From the NCBI GenBank assembly GCA_027886175.1, contig JAJNNQ010000005.1, forward strand, positions 687,001 to 751,000: a stretch of DNA of 64,000 nucleotides, in the 5' to 3' direction. Each line of letters begins with the position of its first letter. Within the stretch, counting starts at the first letter, position 1. The notes below the pieces were generated by a model, which saw nothing but the letters and a program-made list of their open reading frames with translations, made no database searches and was not told the origin of the DNA. Origin of the DNA: Phylloscopus collybita (taxonomy: Eukaryota; Chordata; Aves; Passeriformes; Phylloscopidae). The position numbers were made by a program, and so were the translations under genes. Shown here piece after piece: positions 34,051 through 44,899 of the stretch.

Positions 34051-34200
34051 CTCCGCCCGCTCCGCCGCTCCCGCGCCGCCGCCGCTCGCGCTGCCCCAGC
34101 GCCGCCTTTCATTGCCGCTCTCAGCCAATCCGGAGCCGCCCCGGAACTTTCCTGGCCAATGGCGAGCGGGGGAGCGCGCGCTGGGGCGCGTGCCCGCGGC
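34051..34200 (-). promoter_or_regulatory. CpG-island promoter with candidate LMCD1 first exon
   Basis: A CpG-dense block contains two CCAAT boxes (34125-34129 and 34156-34160, ATTGG on the minus strand), GC boxes and, downstream on the minus strand, a strong donor GCGGAG|GTGAGTGAGG at 34051/34050. This fits a TATA-less minus-strand promoter plus first exon about 10.6 kb upstream of LMCD1 exon 2. An ATG at 34112-34110 lies in a frame that does not fit exon 2. In the phase that does fit, translation would begin at the exon 2 methionine. Assignment to LMCD1 is inference from position and strand. Confidence 0.5.
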
Positions 34201-34204
34201 GGGA

Positions 34205-34800
34205 ATAGGGGACAGGGATGGGACAGGGACAGGGATGGGACAGGGATGGGACAGGGATGGGACAGGGACAGGGATGGGACAGGGATGGGACAGGGATGGG
34301 ACAGGGACAGGGATGGGACAGGGACAGGGATGGGACAGGGATGGGACAGGGATGGGACAGGGACAGGGGGGACAGGGATGGGACAGGGACAGGGATGGGA
34401 CAGGGACAGGGATGGGACAGGGATGGGACAGGGATGGGACAGGGACAGGGGGGACAGGGATGGGACAGGGACAGGGACAGGGATGGGGATAGGGATGGGA
34501 CAGGGACAGGGGGGACAGGGATGGGACAGGGACGGGACAGGGACAGGGATGGGACAGGGACAGGGGGGACAGGGATGGGACAGGGACAGGGATGGGACAG
34601 GGACAGGGATGGGACAGGGACGGGGGGGACAGGGATGGGACAGGGATGGGACAGGGACAGGGGGGACAGGGATGGGACAGGGACGAGGGGGACAGGGATG
34701 GGACAGGGATGGGACAGGGACAGGGGGGACAAGGATGGGACAGGGACAGGGATGGGGATAGGGATGGGACAGGGATGGGGACAGGGATGAGACACAGATA
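34205..34800 (+). repeat. G-rich GGGACAGGGATGGGACAG array
   Basis: About 600 bp of 6-, 12- and 18-bp units of GGGACA and GGGATG. Runs of three G spaced by three bases recur throughout, so G-quadruplex potential on the plus strand is nearly continuous. It lies immediately upstream (minus strand) of the CCAAT-box promoter candidate. Confidence 0.97.
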
Positions 34801-34810
34801 AGGATGGGAC

Positions 34811-35065
34811 AGGGACAGGGGGAATGGCCTCAGAGAGGGCAGGGGGAGATGGGACACTGGGCAGGAATTGTTCCGTGTCAGGGAGAAGGCCCTGGCACAA
34901 GCTGCCCACAGCATCTGGGGCTGCCCCATCCCTGGAAGTGTCCAAGGCCAGGCTGGACGGGCCTTGGAGCAACCTGGGGCAGTGGAAGGTGTCCCTGCCC
35001 CTGCCAGGCAGGATGGAACTGAGCACAGGACATCCTTTTCAACCATCAAACCGTCCTGGGGTTCT
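34811..35065 (+). mobile_element. CR1 LINE 3'-end fragment
   Basis: Plus-orientation CR1 directly follows the G-rich array. It includes GGGAATGGCCTCAGAG, GGCACAAGCTGCCC, AAGGCCAGGCTGGACGGG and GGGCAGTGGAAGGTGTCC, and ends near AACCATCAAACCG...GGTTCTGTG. Confidence 0.87.
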
Positions 35066-37315
35066 GTGCTAGCACAGCACAGTCCTTGGGGCTAAAGCAG
35101 GAGGGCAGGAAAGAGGGGTGTTTGTGGGTGTTCCTGCCCCAAGGAGCAGTGCTGGGCCGGGGCTGCCCAAGCTCTGTGCAGCCCTGGCTGCAGCTGGCAG
35201 CTCTCCAGCCCAGCTGCCTGCTGTGGCTGTCCTGCAGTCCTTCTGTCCCCTGTCCCCCTGTCCCACCACCCTCCCACCCCAGGCTGTGACACCAAGCACA
35301 GGGAAATGCATTTCCCAATCCGACAGGAATGTGCTGGGGCAGTTTATCACAGCAGACAGACACGGAATGCTTTTAGCAGAAGAAACTGTCCAAAACCATG
35401 TTTCTCTTGTTATTTCAATGGATGCTGAGCACTGAATGACAATCTATTGCCTTTTGTATTTTTTTTTTTTTACATGGATTGGTGAGGTCTTTACTGCTTT
35501 AGCAAACATTCCTGCCTGCTCCAGCAAACATTCCTGCCTGCTCCTGCTGAGGCCAAGAGGTCCAGCACAAAGCCCCTTTGTGCAGGTGAGGGAGAGAGGG
35601 CTCCACATGCTCGCAGCTCGCTCCGCTGGTTCCCCACTTCCCACTGATCCCAGCCATTCTCCCTTCTCCATTGTGCCTGAGTCCAGGAAAAACCCTGAAA
35701 CAACAGAAACCAGGGTCCAGCTGCCTGTTGTGATCTGTGAGCAGGAGCACAACCCCAGCTCAGAGCTGAACCCGCTCCTTAGAGCTGCAATCTGAAAAAA
35801 CCCAACAAAACAAACCCAAACTCTTGTCGATTTAATTTCTCCCTTGTTGGTACATTTTTTTTTCTGACATTTCTCCAGCATTCCTGCAGAGAAGGGGAAC
35901 AGGGAAACAGATCTCCCGGGGCCGTATGGACCTGGCTATGCTTTTTCCAAATGAAGGGAGCGGATTTACAGCAGCGCTGTGGAAAGGGCAGCGAGCGGCA
36001 GCGGCAGCGGGGCGGTGGGAAGGCGCTGCGGGCTGTGTCCCGTCCCCAGGCTCTGCCCCGGGGCACGGGAAGGGCGCTGTGCCACCCACCGGGGGCCGTG
36101 CGGGACAGCCGGGTCGGTCAGTGCTCCCCGGAGCCTGGCAATGCCCCGGGGACAGCGGTGCCAGCCTCCCGCGGGCACAGCGCACGCACGGTGTGCGGTG
36201 ATTCACCGGGAATTCGCCCTCTCCAGGGGAGGGGATGGGGAAGGGGCGCAGGGGGGGATTCTGGCTGGCTACAGCAAAAAGGCCAAAGGCTCTGGGGGCT
36301 GGCAGCCCCTCCAGAGAGCAGGAATGTGTCTCTGAGTGAACACCTGAACGTTTTTAGAGGAGGAATTTGAACATCCTCACAAAAATCTGGGTTAAAAAGC
36401 AATGGCAGAGGGGAAATTCTGGAGGGATAAAGTCCCTCCGGGGAGGGCGTTTGAACCTGACCTTCCAGAGGCATCTGGGCAGCGAGCAGAGGGAACAAAC
36501 AGCGCAGGGATATTGTTTTTCAGGCTCACGAAGGGCTTGGCAGCCCCGGGAAAGGTTTGACATGGCAATGGGGTGACATTATCTCCCTTTCCCAGGCACA
36601 CACGCACGTGGCGACCTGGGACGTAGGAAAGAACTCACCGAGGGATTGCAGGGCGCCACGGGGCTGCGGGGACAGGCCAGCACTGCCACACTGCCACCCA
36701 CCCAGGGACACTGGGGCAGGTCCCCAGCCTCTCCCAGGCTCACAAGGAGCTGAGCTCTGCCCTGGACAAGCGTGGAGGGAAGGTTTTCCGTGGGGGGTGA
36801 AGCAGGGAGATGTCCCAGGTACAAGTGACAGATTTGGGTGGGGTTTGGTTTGTTGGTTTTAGTTTTAAGCAGCACATGCAGAGCTGTGCCCTGCAGGCTC
36901 TGGGTGCTGAGCAGGACTGGGCTCTCCCTGTGCAGCCAAGGCTTCCCAGCAGCAGAAACCCACACCAGAGTAAGAGTTAAAGCCCTTCTAGATGCTTCCA
37001 TTTACAATAAAAATACATCTGGAGCAGTTGTGCTGAATGATAGCACAAATAAATCCCGGCAGCTGATAGCGGAACAGAGAGAGGCAGAGGGAGGAGCACA
37101 CCAAGGACAGGTTATTCCCAACGTTCAGAACCTCCTTGGGAAGCCCCTGGTGAAGGCATGGGAAGCACAGCCAAGCCGGACAGGGACTGGTTATTTTCCA
37201 GGTTTCTGAACAGTTCAGCCTGTCAATGCACAGGAATAAACAACCCTAAATGCTGACCCTGAGAACAAAATGTGCTGCAGGGACCTGGCAGGCTGGAGCA
37301 GAATGGGCCAGCCAG
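35066..37315. other. upstream region with a second CpG-rich block
   Basis: CpG density rises at about 35960-36240 (GGCAGCGGCAGCGGGGCG-like text). It could be a second promoter. A minus-strand donor-like CTCG|GTGAGTT lies at 36639. No exon is recognised. A T12 run is at 35460-35471. Confidence 0.35.
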
Positions 37316-37447
37316 GGAGAGGTGCAGGTGAGCTCCAGGGAGAGGTGAGCTCCAGGGGCAGTTCAGGTGAGCTCCAGGAGAGGTGCAGGTGAGCTCCAGG
37401 GGCAGTGCAGGTGAGCTCCAGGGGCAGTGGTACAGGTGAGCTCCAGG
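37316..37447 (+). repeat. ~22-bp minisatellite
   Basis: Six units of GGTGAGCTCCAGGGGCAGTG and shorter variants. Confidence 0.92.
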
Positions 37448-37756
37448 AGCAGCAATCCCACGGGCAGGGAAAGGCCAAACCTCTGCCTGGGACTGAGGCT
37501 GACCCGCTTTGCTGGGAAGAAACAAAGGGCATCTGTGGAGAAGGGGGACAGGGGCTGGGAGCTGCGGGTGAGGTTTGCTGTTCCCCCGGAGACCGCAGCC
37601 GCTGAGCCCGGGGAGCCCCGGTGCTTCCCGGGCACAGCCACACCGCTTGACAGGGCTGCTGGAACGGCTCCTTGGTTAATTCAGGTGCAGACCTGGCCCC
37701 GGGCAGCAGCAATGGCCAAGGCTGATGGATATTGCGGCTGCTGCGGGTCGGGGAGG

Positions 37757-37769
37757 TGGCAGCAGCAGC

Positions 37770-37804
<35 letters not shown>

Positions 37805-37805
37805 A
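37757..37805 (+). repeat. (CAGGAG)n and (GCA)n microsatellite
   Basis: CAGCAGCAGCAG followed by six GAGCAG hexamers in a plus frame that would read polyQ then EQ repeats. I see no splice or homology support for coding. Confidence 0.9.
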
Positions 37806-38840
37806 GCCCACCCCAGCAGCACCTCCGGGGTGGGGCTCTGCCCCTCTGGGAGCAGCCTTTGTGTGCCCAAGGAAGAGAGCTGCGGGTGAGGGATTGCTGC
37901 AAACTCCGCCGTGTTTTCTGGGGAGAGGATCTGTGGTATTACGCTCTTGGCTAATTTTCAATTTCTCTCTTTTGTACAAACATAAAGGGATAAATGAAGT
38001 AGAAAATACGTCTCTGCAGCTGCTTTCAGTTAAGTGTCTCCCCCCTTCCGTGAACGGAGTAGTAAAGCTGCAGATTTGGTTGGAATATTTCGGAAGAAAT
38101 TTTCATCTCTGGATCCCCAGTCGGAGCAGGGCAATCGAAGGGAAATGACAGGAAAATAAATGGAAGAAATTAATCAAAAAGGGAGACAAAGGCCGGTTAA
38201 ATCCAGGCAGCTCCTTTTCTATTAAGTATTGAATGAGATAACCTAAAGTTTTGTATGTGCTGGTTCTGCCTGTGGCTGATTTACAGAGATACAGGATTGA
38301 AGTAGGAAGGAAAGAAAATACTGCATCAACCCCAAGAAATATTTTGTGGCGACACACACACTATGTTTTTTCACTGGTCAAATGAGTCATCCCGTTTGTA
38401 GTCAAAAATAGATTTGGTAATGTAGATTAAAAAATAAACCAGCAATACGTGTGGGTTTGGACACAGCTGTTACAGGAGGGCTTTCCTAATTTGGCTATAT
38501 TCATGCAGGGTCTTTCTCCCAGAGTTTACCAAGTTGGTTTCATCATCAAAAGATCATTTGTGGTGAGCAAAGCCCTTGAAATCGCGGGTCAGCCCGAGGC
38601 TGGGAGCGCCCTGAGCCTGTCCATAAAGTGAGAAATGCCATCCAATGCTCAGGAAAAGGATGAATTACCTTTTTGCCCTTTCATTTTGAGTCAAGGGCTT
38701 CCTTTACCCCTGCTCAGCGGTAACCTCTGCCAGGCCCCTGGGGCACCTCCTGCTCAGGGATGGGCAAAGCTCTGGGGCTGGCACTGGCCTGGCACAGGGC
38801 TGGGGCTGCCACAGGGCTGCTGTGTCCCATCACAGGCATG

Positions 38841-39073
38841 GCATCCTCTGCCACCTCTGCCACCTCTGCCATCCTCTGCCACCCTCTGTCACCTCTGCCA
38901 CCTCTGCCATCCTGTCACCTCTGCCATCCTCTGCCACCTCTGCCACCTCTGCCATCCTGTCACCTCTGCCATCCTCTGTCACCTCTGCCACCTCTGCCAT
39001 CCTCTGCCACCTCTGCCATCCTCTGCCACCTCTGCCATCCTCTGTCACCTCTGCCACCTCTGCCATCCTGCTG
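38841..39073 (+). repeat. CACCTCTGCCATCCTCTGC array
   Basis: About 20 units of 9-10 bp (CACCTCTGC and CATCCTCTGC). Strongly pyrimidine-biased on the plus strand. Confidence 0.95.
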
Positions 39074-39284
39074 GCCTCACTGCCCACAGGGGACCTTGTC
39101 CCAGCTGCTGGGAGGGCAAATCTGGGAAGGGAGGAGATTGAATGTGGAGGATGCCAAACTCTTGAGAAAGCCGTGGGTGTGCACAGAGCAGAGATGTCCC
39201 AGAGGGGTGTCTGGGGGTGAGGGGCTGCTTTGGCTGACATCTGGGGCTGCTCAAGGTCAGCAGAGGCAGATGGAGGCACGGGCC

Positions 39285-39706
39285 ACTCCCATGGCTGGAA
39301 GGGTGGTGGGGATGGTGGGGATGGTGAAGGTGCTGAGGTGCTGCAGGCAGAGGGGATGGTGAGGGTGCAGGAGGATGAAGGTGCTGCAGGCAGAGGGATG
39401 GTGAGGGTGCTGGAGGATGAAGGTGCTGCAGGCAGAGGGGATGGTGAGGGTGCAGGACGATGAAGGTGCTGCAGGCAGAGGGGATGGTGAGGGTGCTGGA
39501 GGATGAAGGTGCTGGAGGTGCTGCAGGCAGAGGGGATGGTGAGGGTGCTGAGGTGCTGCAGGCAGAGGGGATGGTGAGGGTGCTGGAGGATGAAGGTGCT
39601 GCAGGCAGAGGGGATGGTGAGGGTGCTGAGGTGCTGCAGGCAGAGGGATGATGAAGGTGCAGGAGGATGAAGGTGCTGCAGGCAGAGGGGATGGTGAGGG
39701 TGGCAG
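39285..39706 (+). repeat. ~43-bp minisatellite
   Basis: About ten units of GGTGCTGCAGGCAGAGGGGA, TGGTGAGGGTGCTGGAGGATGAA, purine-rich on plus. Confidence 0.95.
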
Positions 39707-40369
39707 GGCAGACCAAGCCCAGCTGTTCCAGACACAACCACGGGATGCAGGGCTGGTGCTGCAGCCCCCCTGCAGCAGGGTTGGTTCTGGGGCTGTAAAT
39801 CCTTCAGCCTCCAAAGGACAGAGCCCTGCTGGCCCAGCAGCCCGTGCCCTGTGGGGCATTGGAAGCAGATGTGAGGAAAGCCATGGCCAAGGGTCTGACA
39901 CCTCTGTGGGTGTCTGTGTCAGGATCTTGGAGCTCCCTTTGAAGACTGAAATGTTATGACATTCAGAACTTTACTACCAGGGAGAAATCTCAGAAATGCA
40001 AGAAATAAAAAGTAACAAAAGTAATTTTGCAGATCATTGCAGTTAAAAAATAGAACCATTAGCAGAGGAGGACTAACCTTATCTGATGCTCCTCTTTAGA
40101 ATCTGGCATGCAGTTTTATGGATTAAACTGTTTTTCATTTTGACACTAAGAGCCCTATTTTAACTTCCCAAAAGGCACATCTGAAAACAGCTCAGGAATC
40201 TCAAAGAGAAAAAGAGTCAAAAGCAAAGATTCCTCCTCTGCAAAGTATCTTCTTCATTGAAACTTGGCCACAAAGGTCTCTCTCCCAGCTCCAAACCCTC
40301 TTTGGGAAGAAATTCCGAGTGGTCTTTACAAATGGACCCGTTCCTGCCTTCCCCACCATGGCCCTGGGA

Positions 40370-40805
40370 TGGGCAGGGATGGACAGGGATGGGCTGGGAT
40401 GGGCAGGGATGGACAGGGATGGACAGGGATGGGGCAGGGATGGGCAGGGATGGACAGGGATGGGCAGGGATGGGCAGGGATGGACAGGGATGGGCAGGGA
40501 TGGACAGGGATGGGCAGAGATGGGCAGGGATGGACAGGGATGGACAGGGATGGGCAGGGATGGGCAGGGATGGACAGGGATGGGCAGGGATGGGCAGGGA
40601 TGGACAGGGATGGGCAGGGATGGACAGGGATGGGCAGGGATGGGCAGGGATGGACAGGGATGGGCAGGGATGGACAGGGATGGGCAGGGATGGGCAGGGA
40701 TGGACAGGGATGGGGCAGGGATGGACAGGGATGGGCAGGGATGGACAGGGATGGACAGGGATGGACAGGGATGGGCAGGGATGGACAGGGATGGGCAGGG
40801 ACAGG
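40370..40805 (+). repeat. 10-bp GGGATGGACA/GGGATGGGCA array
   Basis: About 43 units of a 10-mer, GGGATGGRCA, with rare GGGATGGGGCA insertions. The hierarchy suggests 20- and 30-bp higher-order units. G-quadruplex-prone on the plus strand. Confidence 0.97.
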
Positions 40806-41748
40806 GGATTTCTCTCCACAGCCTTTGTGAGGAGAGCATGGAGATCCCTGTTGTGACTGTTCCACTTTCTGGTTATTTTGCTGCTGCTGGCAGCGTGTGA
40901 CAGAGGTGCCCCACCTGGGGATTGCCTGTGTGAGGCCAGGAATGATCTGCTGCTGCATGGGGAACCTCAGGAGCTCCTTTGAAAGGCTGCCAGATCCCCC
41001 CCACCATCCACTGCAGAAGGGGCCGTTGTGGTTTGAGAGGAGGTGTCCTGTTTCCTCAAATTCATGACAGACTGCAGGGCTGCACCATATATTTAAATTG
41101 CCATTTACTGTAGCAATAAATATTAATCATCCTCTAAAAGAAGAAATGGGCCATTGTCAGAAGGAAGTAAAGGAACATTTTATGTTACCCCCGGCTGTCT
41201 TGTTTCTGCAGGGACACAAGAAAAATGGTGTTTATCATCTGGTATTTCAACAGAAAAACACTGTAGGGCCTCTCTAAATCCATCCAGCTTAACTGGCTGC
41301 TCGCGAGTTCAAAAAACAACTGTGGATTTAAGGGAAGCGTTTATTTCTCTATAGTTTAGCTACAGTTTATCAAATGTTCTACAGGCTGAAGGAGCAGGTG
41401 GGAAGGCAGGGCCGGGCTGTGCCCGCAGGGACGGCGGCAGCACCAGGGGATTTGCTCACACGGGGGCCAGGTGAGCTCGTGTGCCCAAAATTGAGCGCAG
41501 CCCCTGCCCCTGCGCATCCCCCGGCAGCGGGAGGCCCTCGCAGCAGAGGAGCAGCTCCTGCCGGGAGCAGGGAATTCCCTCCCTTTCCCCGGCGGAGGCA
41601 GAGCACGGGCTGCTGGCTGTGCTTCAGGGCAGGGCTGAGTTACCGAGCCCTGCCTCTCACACTGCAAAACCCCTGCTGGGGGGGCTGGGGGGCTGCGGAG
41701 AGGGCACAGCCACCCCTCCAACCCCGGTGGGATCATGCAGTCACTGCT

Positions 41749-42021
41749 TGTCATGGTTGGGTTTTCTCAAGTTCTTTCCCAGGGACCCAAACTGCTAAAC
41801 AAGGTCACACTCTGTAAATTCTCTTGTTTTTCACATTTCTCTCTCCTAAGGAGGGACTTTGCTCGTTGACCCTTGGTGTGACCAATGGTTCAAAGGATCC
41901 CACCTCTTAGGTGGGCACATTGTAAAAAGGTATAAAAATAGGTTCTGAGAATAAACCAGCCCCTTTTTCAGAGCATCAGCCTTCTGAAATCACGAGTCCG
42001 TGTCTTTCTTTCTGTCCAACA
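41749..42021 (+). mobile_element. solo LTR of an avian endogenous retrovirus
   Basis: The element is 273 bp, starting TGTCATGGTTGGG and ending GTCCAACA. It contains ACCAATGG at 41880-41887, a TATA box (TATAAAAATA, 41931-41940), AATAAA at 41950-41955 and a T-rich U5 end. The promoter-polyA spacing is typical of short avian LTRs. No internal retroviral sequence lies on either side. Confidence 0.82.
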
Positions 42022-43479
42022 GCGACAGGATCACATCCCCAGGGGTGCAGCTCCGGGGGGAGGGCTGGGGACAGGGGCAAGGCAGAGCTCCGCCGAGCCC
42101 TGGGGGCTGGGGAACCGTCACTGACCTCCCTGGTTTCTGTAATTGCTGCATTATGAGGAGTAAAGGGCTCTGCAGCCTGAGGGACAAAACAAAAAGGCAA
42201 GCAAACAGACTCGAGTGTAAGTTAGAGCTACCCAGGGATTCTTCTAACTCGGTTCTGGCCCCAGTTAGGGTTTTATGTGTCCCTCTCCTCCCAGCAGTCA
42301 ATAAAAACCAGCTCTTGCTATGGAAACTGCCTCCCTGATGGTGCAGAGAGCCAGCTCACCCTCCTCAGGACGCAGCAGACCTGTACACACAGAGCCCCTC
42401 CGAGGAGCTGCTCAGGCACAGAGCATCCGCCACGGCAGCTTCATTGTAAACCTCTCAGAGCGCCGGGGAGGGTGATTCCAGCTCTGCACGGGGTGATGGA
42501 TGTTCTGCAGGGACGGAGCCTGGTGGGAAGGAGTCACACAGGGCTGACCCATGAGCGCTCCTGTCGGAAATCCCAGCCCAGCCCCACCCTGAATCCGAGG
42601 ACAAAAGTGCCTTTGGAACGTTCCCTGCAGCCTGCACATCCCGTTTTGCAAAGCAGTGTCTGCATAACTCATTGCTGTGGAAAGAGTCATCAGGATGATG
42701 TATTGAAACCCAGCCATCTCCATTATGGTATGCCATGTATGTTTTTAGAAGCTATTTTTAAAATTAATAGTACTCTGTAATGCTGATAAAGTAGAAAGCA
42801 TTTATAATTTGTTGTACTCCCAACCTCTTTCTAAGCCCACATTAGTTCACTTTCCACTCGACTGGAGGACAATTTTTTAAAGATATGATGGTTTGGAATT
42901 TGCTAATAGTGTATTAAGGGAAGAAACCTTTGTTATTTAATGAGTACATGGCTCTGAAGTGTTCTGTAAAAGCTGTTGTGCTTCCTTTCCCCCACTGATT
43001 TACGTCTCAATGTCTGATGGCAGCGTTCCCGGGGCTCCCTGCACAGGAACACTCCTCCTCATCTCCCAGGCTTCTTGCTCTGGGTGAGCTTTGGTGGCAG
43101 GGACAGGGGCTCTGGCTGCTCCCTGTCCCAGCAGGAGCCCCCGGCAGAGGTGGGTGGGGATGCCCAGGTGAGGGAGGGGATGCCCAGGTGAGGGAGGGGT
43201 TTAACCTGCCCGGGGGGGCGGGAGGGAGCGCTTGGCAGAGGCTGAACTTTCTCCAGAGCAGAGCCCATCCATGCACAGCTCAGCCACGGGCTTGGACAGC
43301 CCTGCACTCCCAAGGAACAGCTCCTGTGCCTGTCCTGTCCCCTGTGCTGTCCTTCAGGCGCTGCTGTGCCCTGCTGCCTCTCCCGGCCCCCTCCCTGCAG
43401 CCCCCGAGCACGGAGCACTCACAGCTCCTCCTCTCCCAGGTGTCCCCAAGGAGCTGGAGCAGCAAGGACATTCCACAGA
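42022..43479. other. upstream non-coding sequence
   Basis: Nothing recognised. 42730-43000 is AT-rich and repeat-poor. A 17-bp GGGGATGCCCAGGTGAG unit is duplicated near 43158-43200. Confidence 0.4.
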
Positions 43480-43560
43480 CCCCTGGGACGCTGGAATGGT
43501 TTGTGTTGGAGGGACCTTAGAGCCCCCCTGGTTCCATCCTCTGCCAGGGGCAGGGACACC
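43480..43560 (-). mobile_element. CR1 LINE 3' end that seeds a minisatellite
   Basis: GGAATGGTTTGTGTTGGAGG, ACCTTAGAGCCC, then GGGGCAGGGACACCTTCCAC is the 3' end of a CR1 in minus orientation. The last motif is the founding unit of the array that follows from 43545. Confidence 0.8.
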
Positions 43561-44108
43561 TTCCACAGGGGCAGGGACACCGTGGGCAGGGACACCGTGG
43601 GCAGGAACACCTCCTACAGGGGCAGGGACACCATGGGCAGGGACACCTCCACAGGGACAGGGACACCATGGGCAGGGACACCTCCCACAGGGGCAGGGAC
43701 ACCATGGGCAGGGACACCTCCACAGGGACAGGGACACCATGGGCAGGGACACCTCCCACAGGGGCAGGGACACCATGGGCAGGGACACCTCCCACAGGGG
43801 CAGGGACACCAGGGGCAGGGACACCTCCTAAAGGGCCAGGGACATCTCCCATAGGGGCAGGGACACCAGGGGCAGGGACATCTCCCACAGGGGCAGGGAC
43901 ACCGTGGGCAGGGACACCGTGGGCAGGGACACCTCCCACAGGGTCAGGGACACCTCCCACAGGGTCAGGGACACCATGGGCAGGGACACCGTGGGCAGGG
44001 ACACCGTGGGCAGGGACACCTCCTAAAGGGCCAGGGACACCATGGGCAGGGACACCTCCCACAGGGGCAGGGACACCATGGGCAGGGACACCTCCCACAG
44101 GGGCAGGG
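43545..44108 (+). repeat. minisatellite derived from a CR1 3' end
   Basis: About 30 units of GGGGCAGGGACACCTCCCAC and ATGGGCAGGGACACC, in ~19- and ~38-bp periods. The left end runs without a break into CR1 sequence (43480-43560), which contains the founder motif. Confidence 0.95.
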
Positions 44109-44418
44109 TGCTCAGAGCTCCCTCCAGCCTGCCTCGGGCTCTGCAGGGCTGGGAGCAGCTCTGCCTGTGTCCCTGGCCAGGCCCTGTGCTGCTGGAGGAG
44201 GTTTGCCTGGCTGGTGGCAAAGCTCATCCCCAGGGAGGTGGCACCTGGCAGCAGCAGCAGCCGCCAGGACACGGCCCAGGCCCTCCTGATCTCTCCTGCT
44301 GCCAGAACCACACCGGGCAGGACACTGGCTGCACTTGGACCAAGACTGGGGCATAAACAGAGTCTATCAGAATTATTAATGGTGTTTTTCTAACCTTTTT
44401 TAACGAGGAGATACTCAC

Positions 44419-44500
44419 TTCCAACAGCACTGCCAGTGTTGGCATCCTTGAGTTTTTTTCTTTCCAAAGAGGTTTAATTGAGCTAGGTATAAATAGCATA
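44419..44500 (-). promoter_or_regulatory. TATA/MEF2-like element followed by a 9-codon mini-ORF and donor site
   Basis: TATAAATA at 44488-44495 reads CTATTTATA on the minus strand, a 9/10 match to the MEF2 core. About 45 nt downstream on that strand comes ATG (44445-44443), nine codons, then GAA|GTGAGT at 44419/44418. The phase would join LMCD1 exon 2. It does not resemble the mammalian first exon, so this is only a candidate alternative start. Confidence 0.18.
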
Positions 44501-44899
44501 TCAGTAAACAAGACCTTTTGGCTCTGTGAATCATGTCTAAAATATTTGAAGCCCTCCACAGCCTCTCTAATGGTGAAGAATGTGCTCATTAGGCTGGTCC
44601 AGATGCATTCTGCATCCCAGTGAGAAGCTCCCTCTGCAGCAGATAAATCACAGCAGTGTTAATGCTCCTGCTCAGGCACCCCCTCCAAGGACCTGGGCAC
44701 CTGTGGCTCTTGGGCCTTCCCAGGTTTCCAGAGTTTCACCCCCAAACCCTTCTGACACAGGAATGGCAGGACCCGAGTTGATCCCATTGCATTGGCTTCA
44801 CCCCCTGCCCCAGAGAGCTCCAGAAGGGCTCTAAAACTCCCATAAACAATCCTGCACTGCAAACAGAACCGAGACTGGAAAAAAGAGCAACTTCTGCCC

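Larger units (their letters stand above)
37806..41748. other. upstream non-coding sequence between arrays
   Basis: Unique parts (37806-38840, 39707-40369, 40806-41748) hold no recognised exon. 41400-41640 is moderately CpG-rich. Confidence 0.4.

Noticed and set aside
33680..35049. Frames of 270-343 codons on both strands (GQGWDRDGTG, PSLSLSHPCP)
   Set aside because: Products of the GGGACAGGGATG array and the neighbouring TCCCTCAGGCTG array.
37713..37954. Plus frame starting MAKADGYCGCCG with polyQ and EQ repeats
   Set aside because: The MAK start recalls the mammalian LMCD1 N-terminus but lies on the opposite strand, does not continue with DLNPG and runs into a microsatellite.
40201..40958. 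About 200-codon frames on both strands (AGMGRDGQGW and PCPSLPIPVH)
   Set aside because: The 10-mer array has no stop in five or more frames; not coding.
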